Below, in pieces: positions 1 to 11,058 of a DNA stretch of 64,000 nucleotides. Position numbers and translations under genes: made by a program. The DNA is from Apiosordaria backusii (taxonomy: Eukaryota; Ascomycota; Sordariomycetes; Sordariales; Lasiosphaeriaceae): the NCBI GenBank assembly GCA_030549205.1, contig JAUKTV010000009.1, forward strand, positions 496,001 through 560,000, in the 5' to 3' direction. The first letter of the stretch is position 1, and each line of letters opens with the position of its first letter. The notes beneath the pieces are model-generated. The model did no database searches, was not told the DNA's origin, and saw nothing but the letters and a program-made list of their open reading frames with translations.

Positions 1-1518
1 CAGACAGGGCAGGCGGCTGAAAACAAGGCAGGGCGAGGCAAGGTGCGGAAGAGAGGGGGGAGGCTTTGTATGTTTATATAAATAAGAAAATGGCATTCAA
101 GGGCTGGTCTTCCAATCCAATTCCTTCAATCCGGTACCGCGTACGGGTATTCTGCACACAGCCCGCGCCGGATGGACCTTCCGTATCCAATCAAGGCTGG
201 GGATTGAACCGTTGCACAGGATGATGGCACGGTGCAGGGCACCACAACACCCAGGTGCCAGAGAAATGGGTTTGTGTGGTTTGCCAACTTTGTGCACCGG
301 ACCGCAACGTGATGGGATGGCTCAGGTCTCAGCTGTCGCGTGCTGTGGCGTTGATGCTACCTGGCGTTTGCTGGTCGATCGAGAATCCAGATGATGAAGA
401 GCGTGTTGATCCAAATCTTTGATGCTGCTTGGAGGGGGCGCAACGTTACGTCTGGACTAGTTGCTTTTTCTTGGGCGATACCTAGTCCGTGTAAGTGCCT
501 GAAGCCAAGTCTCAAACCCAAGCCACATTCAGCGGCTTGCATGCGTCTTTCCAACGTCAAAATATACAGTATCCAATGTTGAAAAGCAAGAAGACGATGC
601 TTTGTGGGATGTTTGTTTGTGAGCCCTCGATTACCTTACAGATGCGGACCCTAGTGTACATAACTGAGACCTGCGGGGGATCCCAATGATGACGATCAGT
701 GCCGGCCGAGAGGATCCCCACCACAGCCTACCGCTTGTACATAGCCAGAGAGCTGTAATTATAAAGTACAATACGGGCAGCTGTTGCAAGTTTTGTTTGA
801 GCAGTTGGCGGTGGCTGGGAAAACAACGTGTAACTCTGCTGAATGGATTGGTACCAGCCATGTGCAAGAAAGACCAGCGGCTGGCGGTGGAGTTCTGCAA
901 TACGGAGTATTCTTCAGGAATATGATAAGCCTCCCGCTGAATAAGCGTTCCTGGCACTTGCTCCCACCTTCTTCAATGACGCCATGGCCCGTGCTGCGTT
1001 CTTCACTGCAGAAGAGTCACGTGGAGACCGCCACTTTGCGAAAGTCACCAGCCACACAACGAGAGAAACTGATCAGCCTGGTCGCGCAAGGTTCCGCTCA
1101 CGAAAGTTGAATCATATCACCAAAACTTCCCAACATCATTCCAACCTCAACACCGCCGCTCTCTGCGATTCATCTGCCTTGGACAGTCATATCCATCAAG
1201 CGAAGGAACCGTCTCTTCCACAAGCCTCGATTTCCTCCTCCCCTTGGATCAGTTCGCTCCGGTGCCCGAGCGGTCGCGTCTCGAAGCTCCTTTGCCTTCC
1301 AAGGCCATTGCCGCTTGTATATCCACAAAACCCACCCTCGACTTTGGCCCGAACCAACAGCAAGCGATCTTCGTCTCCTCGCAAAAGCGAAAGACTTCCG
1401 GCAGTGCGAATCCCTTTTTTTTTTTTTTTTTTTGCGACCGCTTTAATCAACAGTTCTCGGCCATCAAATTCCTCGTCTCCTAGCCCAACACCAATACCAC
1501 CTTACATACCACGCGACC
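1..1518. other. Intergenic / NAB2 promoter and leader
   Basis: I recognise no gene in this stretch. Open frames here are short, overlap on both strands and show no family motifs. The last few hundred bases are C/T-rich, as fungal promoters often are, and should hold the NAB2 promoter and 5' leader. A 19-base T tract lies 86 bases before the NAB2 start. Confidence 0.6.
1415..1433 (+). repeat. T19 homopolymer upstream of NAB2
   Basis: This is an uninterrupted run of 19 T. Poly(dT) tracts commonly exclude nucleosomes in fungal promoters. If transcription starts upstream of it, it would also be a U tract in the mRNA leader. Confidence 0.9.
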
Positions 1519-3126
1519 ATGTCTATCGAAGTCGCGATCGGCACGCCTTTGGCGGATGCCCTTAACATGGCCATCCAGACAAAGATTGCAGAACTTGGAT
1601 GGGCTGGTCCTGGCAATGAAGGCGCTTCCATGGCCGAGTACTTCGTTCTCATGCTCGCCAACGGCAAGTCAGAGGCCGAAATTGCCGCTGAGATTTCCGG
1701 CGATCTACTTGGCCTGGGTCCCGACAACGAGAGTGTGCCTGCGTTTGCGAGGTGGCTGTTCGAACAGATTGCCGTTCTCAACGCCCAAATGGGCTCGGAG
1801 CCCGCGCCGCCTGCTGCTGGAAGTAGTGAGATGGACGCAGTCGGGGATGACACAATGGAAGGAACTTTTGATCTTAGCATGGAAACAGATGCGCCTGCCA
1901 TCAATGCGTACGTCACTGTCCCTCTGACCAAGCATGAATCTAGTTTCGCGACAATCACTAACAGCAAATATAGACCTACTGGGCCAAAAGCAATGCGCGC
2001 TGGTGGTGTTCTTCGCGGCGGCCGTGAGAAGCGTATTGTGAGCCATATCAATCGTGCGCTTGATCGATCAGGACAGGACGTTCTCCATCGAGTTCGCGGC
2101 CAGTCCGGCAATGAGAGGATTGGGAGAGGGCCTCCGAACGGGCCGAGGATGGGAGTAGGGAGACAGCCACGGACGACAAATGCCCGTGCCACCAATATTG
2201 CTGCCGGGTTGGCCAACATGAACGGCATGCCCGGGGCTCCTGGACCGATGGGCCCAATGAACGGAATGAATCCCATGAACGGCGCTGGCGGCTTTGTGCA
2301 GCCTGACATCTACGCGATAATGGAACAGCAAAACCGTATGCTCCAACAAATGCAGCAGCAGCTCATGATGCAGCAGCAACAGGCTCATCAAAATGGCAAT
2401 GATCGCGGCAAGTCTCTATTTGACCGCACCAACCGAGGAGGGAACCAGTTCCGCCGTGGTGGCGGTCATTTCAACGGCAACGGCCCACATCATCACCAAC
2501 AGCAGCAGCCATCGGAGGGAACCCAAGGCGAAACAGCGCAGCAAGGCGAAGATGTCGAGATGGGCGTGGCCAAGCGCGAGGCTCCCAACCCCGAAGAGAC
2601 AGTGTGCCGGTACAACCTGCGGTGCGGTAACAAAGAATGCAAGTTCGCCCATCAGTCTCCGGCAGCGCCTCCGGGAATTACGGTGGACGTGAAGGATGTT
2701 TGCACTTTTGGGGTGGCGTGCAAGAACTGGAAGTGCACTGCTCGGCATCCCTCACCAGCAAGCAAGGTGGCACACCAGAGCGAGCAAGACTGCAAATTCT
2801 TCCCCAACTGCTCCAACCCGCACTGCCCATTCCGCCACCCGGCTTTCCCGGCGTGTCGCAACGGCGGCGAGTGCAAGATACCAAATTGCAAGTTTACGCA
2901 CGTCAAGACCGCCTGCAAGTTTCACCCTTGCACCAACCGGAACTGCCCATTTTTGCACGAGGAAGGGCAGCGGGGGACTTTTCAGGACAAAGTGTGGACG
3001 GCGGACGGATCGAAAGAACATGTCAGCGACCGGAAGTTTGTGAATGAGAATGCCCAGGAAGACCTTGTGCTCCCGGGGTCGGAGCAACAACCAGATGATG
3101 TTGCTTCTCCGGAGGTGGTGGTCTAG
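1519..3126 (+). CDS. NAB2: Nuclear poly(A)-RNA-binding protein Nab2 (CCCH zinc fingers)
   Basis: Nab2 binds poly(A) tails in the nucleus and supports tail-length control and mRNA export. The frame is open throughout. Nonetheless 1908-1973 looks like an intron: GTACGT donor, a CACTAAC branch site, ATAG acceptor, 66 nt, in phase and free of stops. Spliced length is 513 residues. The order is an N-terminal PWI-like helical domain (about 1-95), an acidic stretch, an R/G-rich segment, a Q/M-rich linker, then five CCCH fingers at about 341-458 spaced C-x5-C-x4-C-x3-H (the last C-x4-C-x4-C-x3-H). The tandem fingers and Q-rich linker are diagnostic of the Nab2/ZC3H14 family. The ATG at 1519 follows a CT-rich leader. 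HEM14 follows on the same strand after about 500 bases. The intron call is inference; the family assignment is strong. Confidence 0.9.
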   Translation: MSIEVAIGTPLADALNMAIQTKIAELGWAGPGNEGASMAEYFVLMLANGKSEAEIAAEISGDLLGLGPDNESVPAFARWLFEQIAVLNAQMGSEPAPPAAGSSEMDAVGDDTMEGTFDLSMETDAPAINAYVTVPLTKHESSFATITNSKYRPTGPKAMRAGGVLRGGREKRIVSHINRALDRSGQDVLHRVRGQSGNERIGRGPPNGPRMGVGRQPRTTNARATNIAAGLANMNGMPGAPGPMGPMNGMNPMNGAGGFVQPDIYAIMEQQNRMLQQMQQQLMMQQQQAHQNGNDRGKSLFDRTNRGGNQFRRGGGHFNGNGPHHHQQQQPSEGTQGETAQQGEDVEMGVAKREAPNPEETVCRYNLRCGNKECKFAHQSPAAPPGITVDVKDVCTFGVACKNWKCTARHPSPASKVAHQSEQDCKFFPNCSNPHCPFRHPAFPACRNGGECKIPNCKFTHVKTACKFHPCTNRNCPFLHEEGQRGTFQDKVWTADGSKEHVSDRKFVNENAQEDLVLPGSEQQPDDVASPEVVV

Positions 3127-3631
3127 GGAAGGGTCTGAAAAGGGCAGGAGGATGGATATGACAGGTGGGCGTGGAATGAGGAATACCCCTGAAAATGTGT
3201 CGGCAGGGGAAGGGTTCGTCTTATACTGTATTATAGGAAATCATACCGGCGTTATGGGCAGCATGCTTGGAATCCGCAGAAAAAACGGTTTATACAGGAT
3301 GAAACATAATGATATGCTTATGAAAAGCGGGCAAAGAATTACAGTTTTGTGTTCTATTGTGTACCTACTGAATGACTGCGAGTGAGTGAGTGAGTGGTTG
3401 GTTGCTCGCAATATTCGATACCGAAATTTCAACCCAATGTGACAATGTTACGGATCGGAAGCTCCATATTTTCAGCAGGCAATCCACACGCCACTTTCTT
3501 CCCGCCTATTTAGATATCTGGGACCTGGAGGTTCACTCGCTCTGCCATCTTCGACTGCACCCCACCGATAAACCTTCGCTTTGAGCATGACGCCTGTGAT
3601 GTGAAATGCAGCCGTTGATCAACCCATCATC
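3127..3631. other. Intergenic between NAB2 and HEM14
   Basis: This stretch holds the NAB2 3' untranslated region, a short (GAGT)n tract near 3380, and the HEM14 promoter. I see no gene in it. Confidence 0.6.
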
Positions 3632-5675
3632 ATGCTCGCCACTAGCCAGCGCTGCTTGGCGCAACGCCAGCGCTGGATCGTCTCTCATCTCCCTTTGCTG
3701 AGCTCAAGCTCCCCCGCTGGTCACCAGTGAATCACAACCCCCTTTTTTCTACCTCAACCGGGAGGCAATCAGACAATCAAGTGCCTCCCACCATATTCAG
3801 TAGGCCACCTGCCTCTGTAGCGATTCTAGGGGGTGGATTGACGGGTCTCACCGCAGCATGGTGTTTGACGATGAATAATCCAAGCATAAAAATCACCATA
3901 TACGAGGCAAGCGACCGCCTTGGTGGCTGGATCGACTCGGAGGAAGTCAAGGTCAAGGGACTGGATGGCGGAAAAGGCACGGTGTGCTTCCAGCGCGGCG
4001 CTCGCCTCATCAAGCCACAGCACCAAGCAAAGGATCCATATCGATTCGACGACTTGCTCTTCTATCTCATGGTTTGTAGCATGTCACACGACATTCCGCG
4101 AGTTGAGTCTGACCGCATACTTAGGTCGACAAGCTGAATCTCGCTGAGCGCCTTCAAAGCGCCCCCAAGAATGAGGCCATGGCCAAGTTCATCTACTATC
4201 CCGACCACCTGGTTCGGCTCCCAGACGCCTCTCTCTTGAAAAGTCCGCTCAAGCTTATTCAAACTTTAAGAACAGAGCCGCTTTTCAAGGGACTCTTCCA
4301 GTCGATTGTGCACTATGCCCGGACACGGTTCCGCGAACATGGGACACTTCATATGAATTACCCAAGTTCAAATGACTTGTCGTGTCGCGAAACATCTGTG
4401 GGGGAACACTTTCAACGTTTATTCGGCCGACGTGATCTGGTGGACAACGTCCTTTCAGCTGTGATGCATGGCATCTATGGCGGGGACGTATGGAAGCTGA
4501 GTGCACAAAGAACCCCTTTTTGGAACATTTTAAAAGACGGCAAGTATCCGACGAACCTTAAACCGGGCGGCGTCTGGCTCGACTACGCAGATCGCGATCT
4601 TCTGCTTAGGTTACAACATCACGAACGTACTGTGGAACTAGCCAGGGCCGGTCTTGAAAAGTCCGCACACTGGTTCCCATCTGGCCTCAACGAGCTGACT
4701 GATGCCCTCGCTTCGTTTCTAAAGGACCGCCGCGGGATCACGTTCAAGACGGGTGCTCCTGTCACCTCCTTGAGATATGCCGCCAGAGTCGATCGTATTG
4801 CCGTTAGTACTTCCAAGCAACCAACGCCTGTGACGTACGAAAAGGTCATTTCTACAATCTATGCCAAAACCCTTGCGGGAATTTGCCTCCCCGGCCAGCT
4901 TCCCACACTTGCGAAGTCCACCGCCGCCACCATTCGCGTAGTGAACCTATGGTATCCGCAGCCGGGACTCAACCACCCCAACCGGGGCTTCGGGTATCTC
5001 ATCCCACAATCCGTCAGCTATGCGGAAAACCCGGAGTTTGTGCTGGGCGTCCTATTTGATTCGGATCGCGAATGGATTCCCGACCCGCGCAAGCCTGGTC
5101 GATATATCAACCGAGGCAAAGACACAATTCGCGGAACCAAGCTCACCGTCATGATGGGCGGTCACTATTGGGATTACCTTGAGGCCGGAATGATCCCTGA
5201 CGATGCTGCTGCTATCGAGCTGGCCAAAAAGGCCGTGGCACGGCACATGGGCTGGCCCGAGTCATACAACGAGCATGTTGTGGCCAGGACGAAGCTCTGC
5301 CGGGACTGCATCCCTCAACATCTGGTCGGCCACCGAGAGCGCATGAAGGCCGCCCACGGTGAGCTACAGGATGCTTTTCGGGGTCGTCTGGCCGTCGCTG
5401 GCGGCTCATACCAATCTCCGGGCGTTTTGCCATCAATTCGAGCGGGTAAGGACGTGGCTGAGCACGCCCTTGGTTGGTTCAAGACAGGAAATGGCAATAA
5501 AGAAGTCATCCAAACCGTTGGCGATACGGGTCTGTGGCAGTTCGCTGCCCCTTCCTCTTCCATGGGCGTGTTCAACCAACATCATATACCCTTCAGGGGT
5601 TGGGGGGCTAAAAGAAAAACCCTAAAAAGGTTCGTCCAGCGCTATGGGTGGAAAAAGCCCACGGCGCAAGGTTGA
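3632..5675 (+). CDS. HEM14: Protoporphyrinogen oxidase (mitochondrial)
   Basis: This FAD enzyme oxidises protoporphyrinogen IX to protoporphyrin IX, the penultimate step of haem synthesis, on the mitochondrial inner membrane. The flavin-binding signature VAILGGGLTGLTAAW is at about residues 38-52, followed by YEAS and GGW, and the C-terminal AGGSYQSPGVLPSIRAG matches the family's second flavin-contact region. A firm intron is 4072-4124 (53 nt); splicing joins FYLM to VDKLNLAERL. The upstream frame has no ATG before the FAD motif. I therefore place exon 1 at 3632-3726, encoding an Arg-rich presequence without acidic residues, joined by an intron at 3727-3800 (GTGAAT...TTCAG). An alternative in-frame intron is 3720-3772. 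The model gives 638 residues. The function is secure; the first exon is less so. Confidence 0.87.
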
Positions 5676-6714
5676 ATTGACATCGAGAGAAAAGAAATGC
5701 AAAATGACAATATAGAGGGCGATGTAAAAATGATTCAACTCTTTTCAGCAGGCACAACTTAGCAGGCGCAGCAAGCCAAGCGGGATGCATAACTGACTAT
5801 AGAGCAACAATGTATTAATAGTTTATAACCCACAATGTATATTCGTTTTCCTTCGTCTTCATGATGGTATCTGGCAATGATTCATATTGGGGAAATACAG
5901 TGTCTTCGCATGGAAAGGTGGAAGCAGGAAGCAAGAAACGAACTATCTAACGGAACAAGAGCAAGATGGTACTACGCGTATGTTACATGTAGAGCAGCCA
6001 TAAGGGTTATTACTACAGAACCAAATTAGTGAGATAAATACTCTGCCTCCCCTCCATCTGTCTCTATCTTTCTCCCCTCCCACCCTCTTACCCGCCCCCC
6101 TTCGCATGTCGAACCCAGCAACCAAAGAAAGCTCTAGTATCAAGCCATTATATCACAACAACTGAAATTCCACATGCCAAAAAAGAAAAACCAAAATATC
6201 AAAACATAACTCTCCCCATCACCCAGGCCAGACAGACTAAACTGTGTGTCTGATCTCACCGTTGAAATACGCTTATATATCAGGTACCTATCTCAAGATG
6301 GCGTATCAGCCACCCTCTCTCTCACACACCCACACAAAAGCTTTCTCTTCTCCCTTCTTCAGGATCTGCCGAGACGGACAAAAACACCCGATCAAGCACA
6401 TTCCCCAGACTTATACTTAGGTGTTTGGACAGCCGTTGAGAAAAACCACCCATATCATATCAACGATCTTATAAACATCAATTGATTCAACACACCTCAC
6501 ACCGTGACACAACTAATCAAACCCACCTAGAAACAACACCGGGCGGCTGAAAGTCGACTTTCCAAAGGCATATCCGTAGTTCCATCAGAGACTTTGAAAG
6601 CAACAACACACAACCATCTCACCACCCACCTAAGGTACCTTACCACACCTTCTCCCGTACATGTCTCTAACCACTCCTTACAATCATGCCTCTCAACGAA
6701 AGTGGAACATCACC

Positions 6715-6717
<3 letters not shown>

Positions 6718-6749
<32 letters not shown>
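6718..6749 (+). repeat. (AC)16 microsatellite
   Basis: Uninterrupted AC dinucleotide repeat in the non-coding space between two convergent genes. Confidence 0.95.
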
Positions 6750-6750
<1 letters not shown>

Positions 6751-7195
6751 AGAAAAACAACCATGAAATAAAACTCCGCTTGGTATCATTTCTCAAGAAC
6801 TACCTCTTGTCTCCTTACTGCACGACTCACCCGCGCCCAGCTAACTAGCAAACAAAGAGACAAGACAAGACTAATGCCGCCCCCTTTCCTTCCCCTCCCC
6901 TTACCAAAAAGCATCAACGATAAAAACCCTCGCAACAATAGGCTCGCTTCATCTTCCGATGAAAAGTTGATGAATTTGCGCGTGATGAACAAAGTTTCTC
7001 TCATGTCCCCTCCCCTTCCCCCCCTTAATCTCAAAATCTGAGTTTGTACGCCCCCCAGTGCCAATCCCCAAATGCCAAAATGCGTGCCATGCCCCATATA
7101 ATCACCATAACCACCACCCCCCTCGGAAGTCGTCAAGTAGGTAGGTGGGTGCGTAAACATCTTTATAAACAAAACAATCCAATCCACAACACAGC

Positions 7196-7228
7196 AAAAA
7201 AAAAAAAAAAAAAAATTAAAAAAAAAAA
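7196..7228 (+). repeat. Interrupted poly(A) tract
   Basis: A run of 20 A, two T, then 11 A. It lies downstream of the MED14 stop on the opposite strand, where it would read as poly(U). Confidence 0.9.
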
Positions 7229-7544
7229 CCACGTCCCCCCACCTCATATAAAACGCACTTTCTGTCTCATGAAAAAGAACCAATGTTTGCTGCTGTGTAT
7301 TGCGGTTATCATTTCCGCTATGCTTCTCTCCCCTCCCCCCAAAATAATGTGATAAAAGCAACTAATGGCTTTTTTGTTTCTGTTATAAAAAATCACAGGA
7401 CCCAAAACAGGTGATGATCCCCCATATAAGTGGTTGTGTCAGTCATCAACCACCCCTTTTTGAGTCGTTGTTACCCCCCTTGTACCCGCCTTGTCTCCCC
7501 CGTCTCCGCCTACCCGAAAAGACCACCGCCCATCTGCCGTCCTC

Positions 7545-10500
7545 CTAATCCAGCACCAAAGCATTGGCCATAGTATTGCCGTAACTCTGCCTGCTCTGCT
7601 GCTGCTGCTGCTGACCCTGCTGCGATGGGCCTCTATTCATCATATTCGGATGAGGTGGACCGGCATGCATATTCGCCGCTGGCATCTGCTGTGCTTGGCG
7701 CTGCTGCTGCATCTGTTGTTGAAACCGCTGTTGTTGCGGGGTCGGGCTCTGCTGCTGAGCTTGAGGTGGAGGAGGTTGTTGTTGATGAAGTGGTATCTGC
7801 TGCTGCTGAGGCTGTTGTTGTTGTTGACCAACCCCCCCACCGCTAGCAATAAACCTCACAGACTCATCCACCAGCGCAACCAGCTCCTCAATCCCCTGCT
7901 CCAAACTCGCCGCCGCACCGCTCGTCAGCCCCTTGAACCCATTCCCGCTCGCCGTCCAAACCCGCTCAACCAGCACCTTGTTAAACTCATCGTTTTCAGG
8001 TTTGACATCCGCGGTTTTCGTGTCCGCGTCCATGGCCCGGCTGACATGCCACATGAGCTTGCCCTGCCTGGTCCTTGGCCTAATCTCAATATTGAGCTTT
8101 CTCACCGGATTGGTGCCAATCTGGTACCGAATCGTGACCCAATTGAGAGCCCGGTGGAAGACGGCGACGACAGGCTGGTCTTGAAAGCTCTTTCGTTTCT
8201 CCTCCACCTTCTCCAAGGCCCGGTAAAGCGGCAGACTGAGCACCAACCACGAAGGCAAGTTCTCAAAATCGGGCGAATTCGCCATCTCGCGGATGTAATC
8301 AATGACCGGGTAGTGAGGATTGCCGCTCTCGAGGTCGACATTGACGCCTCGCTCTTTTGTCAGGTCAAGCCGCACCCTCCAGGATCGTCGGGCATTATTT
8401 GATGGCGGCTCAGGAGGGGCGCCACCATCTGCGGTTACGCTATCGCTGTAGGTGAACACCACCTCCCGAAGCGTGACACTTTGGTGTACCACAGCTTTGC
8501 CTGCCCGACCGATGGCCTCAACCAGCTCTATCAGCCGGGATAGGGCTTGGATGCGGGCTGTAAGTAATGTTATGACGGTAGCCCCCATCTCCCCGCGCAG
8601 CCGAAGAGAAAATTGCCCGATTTGTGGGTTATAATTGACATCATGGTCGACATTACCCTTGAGAAACTGAAATTTGCGACGGTTAGTGACCGTGAGTTTG
8701 GCCTCGGCTATGATCTTCATTGGAGTCTCCGCCTGCACTCCTTTGAAGACAATGGGTATGTATTCTTGCGCCCAGCAGAGCCCACGACCACCCTTGGAGC
8801 CACGCAACCCCAGTATGTCAGATAGCCGCACGTAAACCGTGGGCATCTTGATCTGCGCAGGGAGACTATAGTTGACAGCCTCGCGAGTTGTGTGAGCCAT
8901 ACGCTTATTATGGAGCTCACGAAGATCGGTGATTTGCGCGATCATGCCCGTAGCATACAGTGTCAGGTTCTCGAAGAACTGATCAGAAAGACGCAGCTGC
9001 TCGGTCGCCATGGGCATCTTCGTGAACATCTTGACCCGGGACCCCGTTGCACCTTGCCGTTGTTGGGTCGACCTGTCAAATTATGTTAGTGTTACGCTCA
9101 AAACCCCCAAAACGGCCAAAAACTCACATTTCAACCAACCACCACTGGTCCCCGCCAAGGCTCATGCTCATAAAGATGAACCATTGCGGGTTCCAGCCAA
9201 TCTTCTTCAGCCATACAGTCTGGAACGGCTCCCGCACGGATGGAGGGCCTGAGTACACGATGGATTTCATCTCGTCCATGCTGAGTGGGGATCGGGCAGA
9301 CACCATCCAGCGAATGCTCTTGGCCCTGCTCATCAATGCGGTGGTCGTATAGTGGCACCGCAGCAATTCCAGCACACCAGCACCCTCCTCAGCGGGTTGG
9401 GTGAACGTATTCAACCTCCTCTGCACGTCAGCAGCCATTGGGGACTGAGGTTGCAGAGTGAACGCTCCCGTGTAGAGATCCATCCCCACTGTAACCTCCT
9501 TATCGTCGAGAACCTGCATCTTGAGGGAGAAATCTCCAGATGCCTTCCTTGATCCGCTCAAAGTAAGTCTTCCCTGTTTTTGAGTGAACCGAGGCTTGCT
9601 CGCGAGCTTGTTATACATGGAGCAGAGCATATGCTCAATATGTCGTGAGATGACTGTCTCCAGAAGACTCTCCATGGAAATGTCATCAACATCAAAGGTG
9701 ATGTCAAAATCCTTGACTTCGACACTGTCACGGAACCACCGAAGAGTAATATAGCTCGGGTATCGGGGATCCGGTCTTCCGTCTTCGCCTTTGCTGCTGT
9801 TGACACCCAGAATAATCCAGCTCTTGCTTCCCTTGGAATGAGGACGGTTGGCCCAGTAGTGAACAGCCACAGCACGGTTTAACCGCTCGACTTTCAAGCA
9901 GTCAGCCCATCGACCTGCGCGTAGGTGCCGTGCCTGGCGGGTGAATTCGCCAATTTTGGCGGTTAAGGTGAGGTCGTGGAGGTAATTATAAGCACCTAGT
10001 AAACCGTCGGCCCCTAGTGCATTGTTGACTTTCATTTCCGCTACCAGCCGGGCGTGCTCTGAGAGTTCTGGCGGGGTTGGGTGGAAAAGAAATCTGAGGT
10101 CAATGAACCAGAGCTGCTTTTCGAAATCATCATCTCCGATTGTTAAATCAACCTCAAATTCTCCCGGGACAGAGAAAGTGGCCACTCCAGCTGCAATCTT
10201 GTAATCCTGAAAGGGTGCCGGTATCCTCTCAAATTCTTCAAGACTGAGCCTTGCACTCAGGAGCGTGTTGATTTCCTCAAACCATGCATTTTCTTCCTCG
10301 GGTGTGACCTCAGGGAGAGGCAGGTAGTCGAACTACAGGCACGCCATGTTAACGACACACGTCAATAAATCTCACAGAACGTTACTTACGTCGGGCATCC
10401 AGTGAATTTTTGGTTGGGAGAGGACTTGAAGCGCAGTCTTCAGATCTGGGCTTGGAATCTTGGCCCACAACATATCCTGCTTCATCTTGATCATTTCCCA

Positions 10501-11058
10501 AATCGCCATGCTGAATAGCTCCAGCTTGTTTGCCAGATGCGTCCTGATGTCGATGAGCTTTCCAACCTGATCGGCCTTTTTACTCCATTCCGTCAGCACG
10601 AGAGCCTTAACCCAGCGTGTATGAAGATCCTGTATGAAGTTGAGAAGCATCCTTTTCTTCTCCAGGCTTTCTGGCGATGTATCCTCGGCCGTGGTTGGGT
10701 GGTAGTTGGCATTCCCATTGGAAAGGTTCTGCGGTAATGGCATCGACTCGAGCCGTAGAATCTGCTCTTGGAGAGCCCCATGAGAGTATTGCGCCAGTCG
10801 TGAAAGAAGCATGTTGAGCGGTATTATTTCGGCCGTGATATGCTGAAGCTCGTCGGGAAGTTCCTCCAATTTCACCTGTGGCCCGTTTGAAGGATATCCA
10901 ACCTCCATCCCTGAACTGCCGGCGACTCCTTTGCCCTTTTCCGGACGATGCTCCTGCTTGACGACCTCCCCATTGACGCCGTTCGTCCACCCATCTCTGT
11001 CATGGTTGCTGCGCACCCCATTCTGTGGTCCGTTTTCCATCCTGAACGCGCCCGCCAT
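7545..11058 (-). CDS. MED14: Mediator complex subunit 14 (Rgr1)
   Basis: Med14 is the scaffold that links the head, middle and tail of Mediator, the coactivator between transcription factors and RNA polymerase II. Exons are 11058-10390, 10332-9128 and 9072-7545; introns are 10333-10389 (GTAAGT...TGTAG, 57 nt) and 9073-9127 (GTGAGT...ACAG with CACTAAC, 55 nt). Phases close exactly to give 1133 residues. The conserved N-terminal Med14 domain starts at about residue 67 (LPDELQHITAEIIPLNMLLS) and continues across the first intron. The last 110 or so residues are Q/P-rich and poorly conserved in type, which is common for fungal Mediator subunits. The start is the ATG of MAGAFRMENG; a second in-frame ATG lies six codons on. 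Confidence 0.92.

Larger units (their letters stand above)
5676..7544. other. Convergent intergenic region HEM14/MED14
   Basis: This separates the 3' ends of two convergent genes. It is A/C-rich on the + strand and low in complexity, with an (AC)16 microsatellite and long A tracts. The length suggests long 3' untranslated regions. I see no coding gene. Confidence 0.6.

Noticed and set aside
984..1565. 193-codon frame on + upstream of NAB2
   Set aside because: Ser/Pro/Arg-rich, runs through the T19 tract (poly-Phe) and overlaps the NAB2 start in another frame; reads as promoter/leader DNA.
1464..2309. 281-codon open frame on - opposite NAB2
   Set aside because: Overlaps the NAB2 N-terminal domain and linker; no motif and no plausible start context.
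7491..8402. 303-codon open frame on + opposite MED14 exon 3
   Set aside because: It is the complement of the Q/P-rich and conserved MED14 coding sequence, Leu/Arg-rich with no motif; a shadow frame.
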